This document shows, piece by piece, positions 58,901 to 64,000 of a DNA stretch of 64,000 nucleotides. Origin of the DNA: Fischerella thermalis PCC 7521. Its GTDB lineage: Bacteria; Cyanobacteriota; Cyanobacteriia; Cyanobacteriales; Nostocaceae. Location: positions 1 to 64,000 of the forward strand of contig NZ_AJLL01000060.1 in NCBI RefSeq assembly GCF_000317225.1, given 5' to 3'. The notes beneath the pieces are model-generated. The model saw only the letters and a list, made by a program, of their open reading frames with translations, searched no databases and had not been told where the DNA came from. A program made the position numbers and the translations under genes. Each line of letters starts with the position of its first letter. The stretch's first letter is position 1.

Positions 58901-59068
58901 CTGAAAGAACGCACAAGTATCATCATTGCTCATCGTCTTTCTACTGTTCGCAACGCTGACTTAATTTTGGTTTTGGATCGCGGCTTATTGGTAGAAAGCG
59001 GTACTCATGACGAACTCATCGCCAAAAAAGGTCACTACTACTACCTGAATCAACAACAACTATCTTAA
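56000..59068 (+). CDS. Peptidase-containing ABC exporter (C39) with N-terminal cyclic-nucleotide-binding-like domain
   Basis: 1022 aa from a GTG with GGAGG 7-8 nt upstream. Residues about 20-130 are a cNMP-binding-like fold (GEIGIYIVMAGKVRLLD; GETFGEITLFP); 130-310 is a second regulatory-looking region. The C39 protease is at about 312-440 with an intact triad: Cys323 in SDCGAAC, His396 in GKHFIVL, Asp412 in GDPAIG. Membrane helices are at about 455-740. The ATPase follows: Walker A GRSGSGKTT (about 818), LSGGQRQRLAITR, LLLDEATSHLD. It cuts double-glycine leaders while exporting the peptide. The layout recalls HetC, but HlyD and precursors beside it point to peptide secretion. Confidence 0.93.
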   Translation: MLSVFSEQQLVAQQLTITFGEMLSTKELEDCLAGAEIIEPPVAKQFWQATEGEIGIYIVMAGKVRLLDSCDNLIATLTKGETFGEITLFPTAEFQPYVARASHRLKLCFIRGEILQRLMHSSAQIGDRLYQKAEIWDWLVSYSQNSSQLQIPAVPEMFKVLSLCERHSLEIGSLPVELYQDQQLWLLYRGELLNTDGQRLTQGDVCVIKTQTSWQAVTPTIIYCLKSHNWQTALHYCPQLEILGGSHSTQIDIDEETIPPVNKPERHRKIIPFPGSETSTKQPQPDRTRQRPYFPSPKVQMGHWWGRLTRRYPFYAQQSASDCGAACLVMIGSYWGKHFSVNRLRDMTNVSRSGASLRAIATAAESLGFVTRPVKASFDKLAEQPLPAIVHWEGKHFIVLYEMTKKRVIVGDPAIGQRTLTPKEFQAGWTGYALLLQPTALLKDAKNQTTSLWKFFELVKPHHRVLLEVFIASVLIQLFGLVTPVFTQLLLDRVLVQRSVTTLNAIAVGMIIFGLFRVVMNGVRQYLLDHTANRVSVALLVGFIKHTFRLPLSYFESRYVGDIVSRVQENEKIQRFLTGQTLSILLDLLTLVIYLGMMFWYSWRMALFVLFTVPPFFILALASTSILRRISREIFNAGAEENSYLIESLTGIRTVRSLAIEQTVRWRWEELLNKLIRKAFNAQVISNRLSVITGVIETFVNTALLWYGASLVINQELTIGQLIAFNMLVGNVISPFQRLSLLWNELQEIVISTERINDVLEAEPEEDLQNKPRKSLGSLRGYIRFQNVTFRYHPESETNVLENISFEIQPEQMVAVVGRSGSGKTTLSKLILGLYPPTDGKVFIDGQDVTSISLRSLRSQVGVVDQDTFLFGGTIRENIAIAHPNASLSEIIQAAQMAGADEFIQQLPLGYETQIGEGGGMLSGGQRQRLAITRALLGNPRLLLLDEATSHLDAESERIIQNNLKTILKERTSIIIAHRLSTVRNADLILVLDRGLLVESGTHDELIAKKGHYYYLNQQQLS

Positions 59069-59227
59069 ATAGGTTGATTGTTGGTTCCGACTTCCGAATT
59101 CTTATACCAATCAGAAAAATGATTGCGACAGATGGAAATCGCAAACGCTTATCCAATAAATGTTTCACAATCCAAAATCTAAAATCAAAAATTGTATTAC
59201 TTCCTCACATCTCTAGAGAACATAGCT

Positions 59228-60760
59228 ATGCCACATCCATACACTAATTCCTCATCTGCACTAGCCGATGAACGGGATGAGAAGCAAAGCAATTCACAAA
59301 CTCAGGATTTTACGACCGTTAAAGAACAGACTCAAGATTGGCATTATGGCACAGAAGAATTGCTAGATGCCTTACCCAGAATTTGGACTCGTGGTGTTCT
59401 GTATGCACTGTTAGGTTTTACTGCCCTTGCTTTACCTTGGTCAGTACTTGCCAAAGTAGATGAGACTAGTAATGCCAGAGGACGTATAGAACCTCAAGGT
59501 TCAACGCAGAAATTAGATGCTTTGGTAAGTGGTAGTGTCAAGGCTGTCAGAATCAAGGAAGGTGATACTGTCCAAGCTGGGCAGGTTCTGCTGGAACTTG
59601 ACTCTGATATCTTACAAACCGAACTCCACCAAGCCCAAGAGAAACTAACTGGATTACTCAATCAACGGTTGCAGTATGATGTCATCAAAAACCAACTCCA
59701 GTTGGCACTGAGTGTCCAGAAGCAACAGAACCAATCTCAAGCTTTAGAAAAGCTATCCCAAGTGAACCAGGCTAAACAAGACCTGGAAGCAAAACAGCGT
59801 CTCTATAACCTACAAAAGCTAGAGAAACAGGCATTACTCAACCAAGCACAGCAACAAATTAACACAAGTCACAATGACCTAAAATCAGCTGAAGGACGTT
59901 TGAGTATAGATTCCAGAATTGTTGATCGCTTTAGTAAGTTGTTGCGGGATGGTGCGGTTTCTATAACTCAAATTGATCAACTCAAAAAAGAGCAACAGGA
60001 AAGCAAGCAGTTATACCACAAGGCTCAATCTGACATTAAACAAGCCCAACTGCGCTTCGCGGAAGAACAGAGCCGTTATCAAGCAACTATAAATCAGTTA
60101 GAGTCTGAAATTGAGCAAGCAAAACTAAAATTACAACAGGAGCAAAGCAATTATCAAAGCTTATTGCAAGCTGGTAAATTGGCGATTCTCAAACAGGAGC
60201 AACAACTCAAAGACCTACAAACACAAATCACTACCTTAGAATCTCAAATTGCTCAAGCCAAAAGTCAGGTCACATCTTTAAGGTTACAGTTACAGCAGCG
60301 AATAGTGCGATCGCCTATTAATGGCACAATTTTTGAATTGCCAGTCAGCAAGCCAGGGGCGGTAGTACAACTTGGTCAAAGAGTAGCCCAAATTGCGCCC
60401 AAAAATACGCCTCTGATAATTAAAGCCCAGATGCCTAGTCAGCAAAGCGGCTTTTTGAAGGTGGGAATGCCAGTCAAGATCAAGTTTGATGCTTATCCTT
60501 TCCAAGAGTATGGCATTGCCCAAGGTAAAGTTACTTGGATATCTCCCGACTCGAAAGTTAGTCAAACACCCCAAGGTCAACAAGAAAGCTTTGAGTTAAA
60601 TATTGCTTTGAATCAGCAGTATCTGCAAAATGGCAACCAACGTATTCTATTGAATCCTGGTCAGACAGCAACCGCAGAAGTCATTATTCGTCAACGACGG
60701 GTAATTGATTTTGTCTTAGATCCATTCCAGCGACTGCGAAAAGATGGTTTGAAGCTTTAG
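59228..60760 (+). CDS. HlyD-family membrane fusion protein
   Basis: 510 aa from ATG 59228; a TTG at 59192 is also in frame. One membrane helix (GVLYALLGFTALALPWSV, about 55-75). Then the biotinyl-lipoyl half (ALVSGSVKAVRIKEGDTVQAG), a long coiled coil at about 130-355 (rich in Q, K, L), and the second lipoyl half with beta-barrel (RSPINGTIFELPVSKPGAVV). It links the inner-membrane exporter to the outer membrane. It begins 160 bp after the exporter and 70 bp before the second isomerase, so the three are likely one operon. Confidence 0.92.
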   Translation: MPHPYTNSSSALADERDEKQSNSQTQDFTTVKEQTQDWHYGTEELLDALPRIWTRGVLYALLGFTALALPWSVLAKVDETSNARGRIEPQGSTQKLDALVSGSVKAVRIKEGDTVQAGQVLLELDSDILQTELHQAQEKLTGLLNQRLQYDVIKNQLQLALSVQKQQNQSQALEKLSQVNQAKQDLEAKQRLYNLQKLEKQALLNQAQQQINTSHNDLKSAEGRLSIDSRIVDRFSKLLRDGAVSITQIDQLKKEQQESKQLYHKAQSDIKQAQLRFAEEQSRYQATINQLESEIEQAKLKLQQEQSNYQSLLQAGKLAILKQEQQLKDLQTQITTLESQIAQAKSQVTSLRLQLQQRIVRSPINGTIFELPVSKPGAVVQLGQRVAQIAPKNTPLIIKAQMPSQQSGFLKVGMPVKIKFDAYPFQEYGIAQGKVTWISPDSKVSQTPQGQQESFELNIALNQQYLQNGNQRILLNPGQTATAEVIIRQRRVIDFVLDPFQRLRKDGLKL

Positions 60761-60830
60761 TTATTGGTTGGTGGTTGATAGTTGCTTGGTTATCTTGCCA
60801 AACAACAAAATTACTTAGAGGGGCTGCATC

Positions 60831-61616
60831 ATGCTTAAGCATCTGACCATTACTTGTTCAGACATGATTCACGACATCAAACTTTCGTGCCAAATTCCTG
60901 AGGTTGTGGAGGCGATCGCATCTCAAAAAATCATTGCCGAAGTAGCTAAGGAAGTTGGTATTCAAATCGAGAAAGCAGAACTACAACAAGAAGGAGACAA
61001 ACTGCGCTTAGAGAAGAAACTCATCAAAGCAAAAGATACCTGGGAATGGCTCAAAAAACATCATCTCTCTTTAGATGAGTTTGAAGAATTAATTTACAAT
61101 CAAGTTCTCTCCAACAAGTTAGCCAATCATTTATTTTCGGCTGATGTCGAAAAGTTTTTTTACCAACATCAACTAGAATACCTCAGTGCTGCCACTTATG
61201 AAGTCATCCTTGAAGATAGAGACTTGGCTTTAGAACTATTTTTTGAGATAGAAGAAGACGAAATCAGTTTTTCAGATATCGCTCGTCAATATATTCAAAC
61301 TCCAGAATTACGTCGCGCTGGTGGATATCAGGGAGTTCGACGTCGCCACGAATTTCGTCCAGAAATTGCAGCTGCTGTGTTTGCAGCAACTCCACCTCAA
61401 ATTCTCAAACCAATTACCACTCCTAAGGGAGTGTATTTAATTTGGGTTGAAGAAATCATTCAACCCCAATTAGATGATGAGTTACGGCAACAAATCATTT
61501 CGGATTTATTTTCTGATTGGTTAAAACAACAAATCACTAGCATGGATATTGTGATTGAGTTAGACACAGATATAAATAATTTACAATCACAAGATAAAGT
61601 GCAGAAACAAGCTTAA
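60831..61616 (+). CDS. PpiC-type peptidylprolyl isomerase, second of the export cassette
   Basis: 261 aa. Same layout as the protein at 53757: helical N-terminal part (EVVEAIASQKIIAEVAKEVG; LEKKLIKAKDTWEWLKKH), then a parvulin-like domain (LALELFFEIEEDEISFSDIAR; PITTPKGVYLIWVEEI). No signal peptide, so it may act in the cytoplasm on precursors before export. AGAGGGG lies about 8 nt before the ATG. It is the last exporter-side gene before the precursor peptides. Confidence 0.85.
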   Translation: MLKHLTITCSDMIHDIKLSCQIPEVVEAIASQKIIAEVAKEVGIQIEKAELQQEGDKLRLEKKLIKAKDTWEWLKKHHLSLDEFEELIYNQVLSNKLANHLFSADVEKFFYQHQLEYLSAATYEVILEDRDLALELFFEIEEDEISFSDIARQYIQTPELRRAGGYQGVRRRHEFRPEIAAAVFAATPPQILKPITTPKGVYLIWVEEIIQPQLDDELRQQIISDLFSDWLKQQITSMDIVIELDTDINNLQSQDKVQKQA

Positions 61617-62049
61617 TCTTGCTATTTACCAACAGTTAAATAATAGTTTATCAATTACTTTATGCAGATTGTAAATGGGTAATTATGATTTACAAAAACT
61701 ATAAATTACAAACATGATTTTTGATTAAAATATATACAAGCAATCAGAAATACAATAAAGAATCAAGCTTAACTATACTGATTAAATCAATGTAATTAAT
61801 AACTCTTTAGACGACAAAGATAAACTTTTTCGTCAGTTTTTATTATTTAGCTTTTAATTTTTTTGCTTATATTAAAAAATTATTACCAACAAAATAAAAC
61901 TAGATTTTTGATTAATTATTTTTATTGCAAAACAGTCAGAATGTAGTGCTTTTTTTCTGAAGATAAGCTATATTAAAAACGTAACCAAAAATATAGATTT
62001 GGTTGCACCAAAAACAATAAGCACGATGAATTAATTCCCAGGATAAACC
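61617..62049. other. AT-rich region before the precursor genes
   Basis: Very AT-rich; it should hold the precursor promoter. A stem GTAACCAAA..TTTGGTTGC at 61981-62006 resembles, in reverse, the stem-loops that follow the precursors, so it may be a decayed copy. AGGA lies 7 nt before the first precursor. Confidence 0.45.
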
Positions 62050-62241
62050 ATGAATCTCTTTGATTTAAATCACATCGAAGCTGTTGAATCTAGTAAAGTG
62101 ATTGGTGGCGGTCACGACTACGACTGGTACGACAAGAACAATGACGATGACGACGACAACGGTAAGAAGAAGATCCGTAATCTTGCTGTTGCAACTTCTG
62201 TTGCTGTAGCCGGCGACCGGAAGTTCTTTAAGTACGACTAG
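62050..62241 (+). CDS. Double-glycine leader peptide 1 (bacteriocin-like precursor)
   Basis: 63 aa. The leader MNLFDLNHIEAVESSKVIGG ends in a double-glycine site (IGGG at 18-21), with Val at -4 and Ile at -12 as C39 peptidases like. The mature part is very acidic (HDYDWYDKNNDDDDDNG), then KKKIRNLA, an Ala/Val stretch (VATSVAVA) and GDRKFFKYD. The Asp/His cluster could bind metal. It shares leader, RN-A/V-GDRK core and flanks with the next two genes, and lies about 430 bp after the isomerase. No modification enzyme is near, so it may be exported unmodified. Confidence 0.8.
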   Translation: MNLFDLNHIEAVESSKVIGGGHDYDWYDKNNDDDDDNGKKKIRNLAVATSVAVAGDRKFFKYD

Positions 62242-62257
62242 TAAGGTTATCAAAAAT

Positions 62258-62284
62258 GTAATCAATCTATTTTTGATTGATTAC
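62258..62284 (+). promoter_or_regulatory. Conserved RNA stem-loop after peptide gene 1
   Basis: GTAATCAATC (62258-62267), loop TATTTTT, GATTGATTAC (62275-62284). The stem changes in step with those after genes 2 and 3. No T-run follows, so it is more likely a stabiliser, processing site or partial terminator. Confidence 0.75.
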
Positions 62285-62364
62285 TAATACGATATCTCTT
62301 GAAGTCAAACTTGATTCACACTCAGCGATGTTTGCAATTGCAAGCCATGTGCTGTAATAAGTGC

Positions 62365-62400
62365 CTAAAGGAAAATCGCAATTTTCCTTTAGTCTTTCTT
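62365..62400 (+). terminator. Hairpin with T-rich tail between peptide genes 1 and 2
   Basis: Stem CTAAAGGAAAAT (62365-62376) / ATTTTCCTTTAG (62381-62392), loop CGCA, then TCTTTCTT. A weaker relative is at 62790-62805 after gene 2. Confidence 0.65.
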
Positions 62401-62401
62401 A

Positions 62402-62499
62402 GCGAACTTAGCCTAATAGCGAATTATATTCGTCCAAAACTTTTGAGACATCGTTGAAATCACAGCAGAAAACGATTAATAAATTCCCAGGAGAAACCC
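62402..62499 (+). repeat. Leader block of peptide gene 2 (copy A)
   Basis: 98 bp from GCGAACTTAGCC to the ATG, with AGGAG 8 nt before the start. It differs from the block before gene 3 at 5 of 98 positions by eye. It contains CGAAT/ATTCG. It probably carries the promoter or 5' UTR of the gene. Confidence 0.8.
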
Positions 62500-62673
62500 A
62501 TGATTATTTCTGATCTCAATCACATCGAAACCGTTGAATCTAATCAAGTTATTAGTGGTGGTTGTGGCCATAAGTACAGAAAGCGTAATGTTGCAGTTGC
62601 AGTTGCAGTTGCTGTAGCTGGCGATCGCAAGAAAGACTACGACGACTACAAAGACGACTACTACAAATATTAA
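62500..62673 (+). CDS. Double-glycine leader peptide 2 (bacteriocin-like precursor)
   Basis: 57 aa, below many gene-finder cut-offs. The leader MIISDLNHIETVESNQVI is followed by SGG, so the cleavage site is SGG at 19-21. The mature part is CGHKYRKRNVAVAVAVAVAV-type: one Cys and one His, basic residues, a pure Val/Ala alternating stretch, GDRK and a Tyr/Asp-rich end (DYDDYKDDYYKY). The Val/Ala stretch is encoded by GTTGCA repeats. AGGAG is 8 nt before the ATG. The mature part is shorter than that of peptide 1 and lacks its Asp block. Same cassette as genes 1 and 3. Confidence 0.8.
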   Translation: MIISDLNHIETVESNQVISGGCGHKYRKRNVAVAVAVAVAGDRKKDYDDYKDDYYKY

Positions 62674-62680
62674 TAAAAAT

Positions 62681-62707
62681 GTAACCAATCTATTTTTGAT
62701 TGGTTAC
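62681..62707 (+). promoter_or_regulatory. Conserved RNA stem-loop after peptide gene 2
   Basis: GTAACCAATC (62681-62690), loop TATTTTT, GATTGGTTAC (62698-62707). It is fully paired, with a C-G in place of the T-A pair of copy 1. Confidence 0.75.
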
Positions 62708-62820
62708 TAACAGGATGTCTCTTCTTGAAGTCAAACTTGATTCACACTCGGCGATGTTTGTGCGTCAGGTACTGTAACGGGGAGTTTGGGAAAATCGCAA
62801 TTTTCTTTTATTCTTCCTTG

Positions 62821-62918
62821 GCGAACTTAGCCTAGTGACGAATTATATTCGTCAATAACTTTTGAGACATCGTTGAAATCACAGCAGAAAACGATTAATA
62901 AATTCCCAGGAGAAACCC
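62821..62918 (+). repeat. Leader block of peptide gene 3 (copy B)
   Basis: 98 bp, 5 differences from the block at 62402-62499, same AGGAG and spacing. Recent duplication or gene conversion. Confidence 0.8.
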
Positions 62919-63095
62919 ATGATTATTTCTGATCTCAATCACATCGAAGCTGTTGAATCTAATCAAGTAATTGGTGGTGGTTGTTGTAAGTACGACGATT
63001 GCGACGGATATGGTAAGAAAAAGTTCCGTAATGTTGCTATTGCAACTGCTGTTGCTGTCGCTGGCGATCGTAAGTTCTACAAAAACGACGACTAA
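62919..63095 (+). CDS. Double-glycine leader peptide 3 (bacteriocin-like precursor)
   Basis: 58 aa. The leader MIISDLNHIEAVESNQVIGG has IGGG at 18-21, then CCKYDDCDGYG: three cysteines close together, which could bind metal or form disulfides. KKKFRNVA, an Ala/Val stretch (IATAVAVA), GDRKFYKNDD end the protein. The leader is almost identical to that of peptide 2, and the C-terminal half to that of peptide 1. AGGAG is 8 nt before the ATG. The stretch between the glycine site and the KKK is the variable part of the family: Asp-rich, Cys/His or Cys-rich in the three genes. Confidence 0.8.
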   Translation: MIISDLNHIEAVESNQVIGGGCCKYDDCDGYGKKKFRNVAIATAVAVAGDRKFYKNDD

Positions 63096-63108
63096 GGTTA
63101 TCAAAAAT

Positions 63109-63135
63109 GTAACTAATCTATTTTTGATTAGTTAC
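63109..63135 (+). promoter_or_regulatory. Conserved RNA stem-loop after peptide gene 3
   Basis: GTAACTAATC (63109-63118), loop TATTTTT, GATTAGTTAC (63126-63135). It is fully paired, with a second pair changed (C-G to T-A) relative to copy 2. Confidence 0.75.
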
Positions 63136-63186
63136 TAATTCCAAGTCAAACCTTGTTGCACTCCAAATAAGTACTCTTGTTAATTT

Positions 63187-63214
63187 CGCTGAAAGCTTCA
63201 AGAAGCTTTCAGCG
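63187..63214. repeat. Perfect 12-bp hairpin before the fourth peptide gene
   Basis: CGCTGAAAGCTT / AAGCTTTCAGCG around CAAG, 32 bp before the next ATG. No T-run, so it is not a simple terminator; it may stabilise the 5' end of the next message. Confidence 0.6.
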
Positions 63215-63246
63215 AACTACCTCATCTTGCAAAGGAGGATGTAATT

Positions 63247-63564
63247 ATGAGTGGATTGAAAATTGCTGACCTAAGTTTTTGCGAAACTGAGATTGATAAT
63301 GATCTGCAAATCCAGGGTGGTTTAATAGACTCTACATTTATGAGCTATATATCAGATATTTTTTGGGATGATTTAGCTGAGTTTGATCAGCATCCAGGAG
63401 AGCGTTCTTTGGAAAAGGAGACAACAGATAAGTTCGGAATCAAGCATAAAATTTCAGCGAAGAAAACTAAAAATAGCAAAGTTGTAGCCAATGTAGCACA
63501 AGGTACTAAGAATGGTGTAACCTACTCTGGAAGTACAGCAATAGCAACATCATCAGGAGACTAA
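63247..63564 (+). CDS. Fourth candidate double-glycine precursor
   Basis: 105 aa. The leader MSGLKIADLSFCETEIDN, then DLQIQGG (double glycine at 24-25, Ile at -3) is followed by an 80-residue mature part: an acidic first half (FWDDLAEFDQHPGERS), a Lys-rich middle (KHKISAKKTKNSK), and a Ser/Thr/Gly/Ala-rich end (YSGSTAIATSSGD). An excellent ribosome site (AAAGGAGG) lies upstream. It does not share the core of peptides 1-3, but leader and position suggest another substrate of the exporter. A strong terminator follows at 63692. Confidence 0.65.
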   Translation: MSGLKIADLSFCETEIDNDLQIQGGLIDSTFMSYISDIFWDDLAEFDQHPGERSLEKETTDKFGIKHKISAKKTKNSKVVANVAQGTKNGVTYSGSTAIATSSGD

Positions 63565-63691
63565 TAGGACTCCTATTCGATTTGTAGTTAGGTGCTTGGG
63601 TGCTGAGGAAAAATCCTAAAAATCAGTAAAATGTTGTATCCATCTATGACATTTGCGATCGCCAACAAAATATCTAATGGCTTAATTCCAC

Positions 63692-63721
63692 AAATGGGCA
63701 GAATTAGTTCTGCCCATTTTT
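63692..63721 (+). terminator. Intrinsic terminator of the precursor block
   Basis: AAATGGGCAGAA (63692-63703) / TTCTGCCCATTT (63708-63719), then TT. This 12-bp stem probably ends the cassette. Confidence 0.8.
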
Positions 63722-63794
63722 AATAGGTTTAATATTAATCAATATTCTTGATTGAAGCTATTATGTCAAGTTGGGTTAATCACTTAGAATAAAA

Positions 63795-63831
63795 AACCTC
63801 ACCCTCTCCTTGCCAAGGAGAGGGTGAGGTT
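63795..63831. repeat. 18-bp perfect palindrome (CCTCACCCTCTCC family)
   Basis: AACCTCACCCTCTCCTTG and its complement around one C. A widespread extragenic repeat of cyanobacteria. Confidence 0.7.
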
Positions 63832-63892
63832 AAATGGGAATTATAAGTAATCATACGAGCTTGATATTAAATATCCATTTATATAAGAAAAA

Positions 63893-63921
63893 TCCCTTGT
63901 ATTTTTATCCGAAACAAGGGA
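63893..63921 (-). terminator. Terminator for a minus-strand gene at the right edge
   Basis: TCCCTTGT / ACAAGGGA, followed on the minus strand by TTTTTCTTAT. It lies 44 bp after the stop codon of the partial gene at 63965. Confidence 0.6.
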
Positions 63922-63964
63922 ATCTGCAAAACGTTAAACGATTTGAACATAAATTACAAAAAAT

Positions 63965-64000
63965 CTACTTTTTTTTATGCCTCTTAAAAGCATTGCTGAC
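63965..64000 (-). CDS. C-terminal end of a minus-strand gene cut by the right edge
   Basis: Eleven codons before a TAG (63965-63967): VSNAFKRHKKK. A basic end like this plus the terminator downstream suggests a true gene end. The family cannot be told. Confidence 0.35.
   Translation of the reverse strand, partial: VSNAFKRHKKK

Noticed and set aside
56000-59068. Calling the exporter HetC
   Set aside because: The domain layout is similar, but hetP is absent and HlyD plus double-glycine precursors lie beside it; a secretion exporter fits better.
62065-63104. Minus-strand frames opposite the peptide genes
   Set aside because: Val/Thr-rich shadows of the Asp/Ala codons; the plus strand has ribosome sites and leaders.
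1-64000. tRNA, rRNA, tmRNA or complete insertion sequence
   Set aside because: None was found by eye; no cloverleaf ends or transposase motifs were seen. A covariance-model scan (tRNAscan or Rfam) would settle it.

Overview
The window is chromosomal DNA from a cyanobacterium, most likely a filamentous, heterocyst-forming type (order Nostocales). The octamer GCGATCGC (HIP1) recurs throughout. Gaps between genes are filled with heptamer repeats (TTGGTAA, TTAGTGG, CCAAAAT types) and other extragenic repeats typical of Nostocales. Photosynthesis and cyanobacterial marker genes are present: psb30 (ycf12), a CCB-type cytochrome b6f heme-assembly factor, RpaB, a SigG-like ECF sigma factor and the rimP-nusA-ylxR-infB operon. 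The species cannot be named from the sequence alone. I saw no rRNA, tRNA, CRISPR array, prophage or intact transposase.

Left part (1-16 kb). The left edge cuts a small minus-strand gene with 13-residue repeats of the form TTxxxxEE, the core signature of plesiocin-type graspetides. Next is a minus-strand copper operon: copZ, copA, a truncated membrane-anchor gene, a MerR-type regulator and a small ORF, behind a promoter with the long spacer and dyad of MerR control. A compact sugar operon follows (short GHMP kinase, nucleotidyltransferase, methyltransferase), then two MITE-like repeats, leuS, a GGCT-like protein, an ECF sigma factor with its anti-sigma partner, an L,D-transpeptidase, ComFB and an M23 peptidase.

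Middle (16-45 kb). This holds a KefB-type antiporter, a ParE/Phd toxin-antitoxin pair, a membrane GTPase, recJ, psb30, aroK, a TrpG/PabA amidotransferase, an MBL-fold protein, DUF456, a CCB factor, rpaB, radA and an FHA-ABC transporter. It continues with an orphan PhnD-type lipoprotein, two Ser/Thr kinases (one with WD40 repeats), two tandem heme-sensor HAMP proteins, a Clp-fold membrane protease and a peptidoglycan-binding protein.

Right part (45-64 kb). The translation operon rimP-nusA-ylxR-infB has a terminator-like hairpin only 14 nt before rimP. After a gene-poor stretch comes the most interesting locus: a peptide export cassette at 53.7-63.6 kb. A PpiC-type isomerase, an exporter with an intact C39 peptidase and an N-terminal cyclic-nucleotide-binding-like domain, an HlyD adaptor and a second PpiC-type isomerase are followed by three small related genes and a fourth candidate. 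The three have double-glycine leaders and a shared RN-A/V-rich-GDRK core; the middle one is only 57 aa. Each is followed by a stem-loop with the same UAUUUUU loop whose arms carry compensatory base changes, so an RNA structure is under selection. No modification enzyme lies in the cassette. The simplest reading is a bacteriocin-like secretion system with its substrates.

A recurring theme is invasion of genes by extragenic repeats. leuS and recJ carry in-frame repeat insertions, and two other proteins end in repeat-encoded tails.
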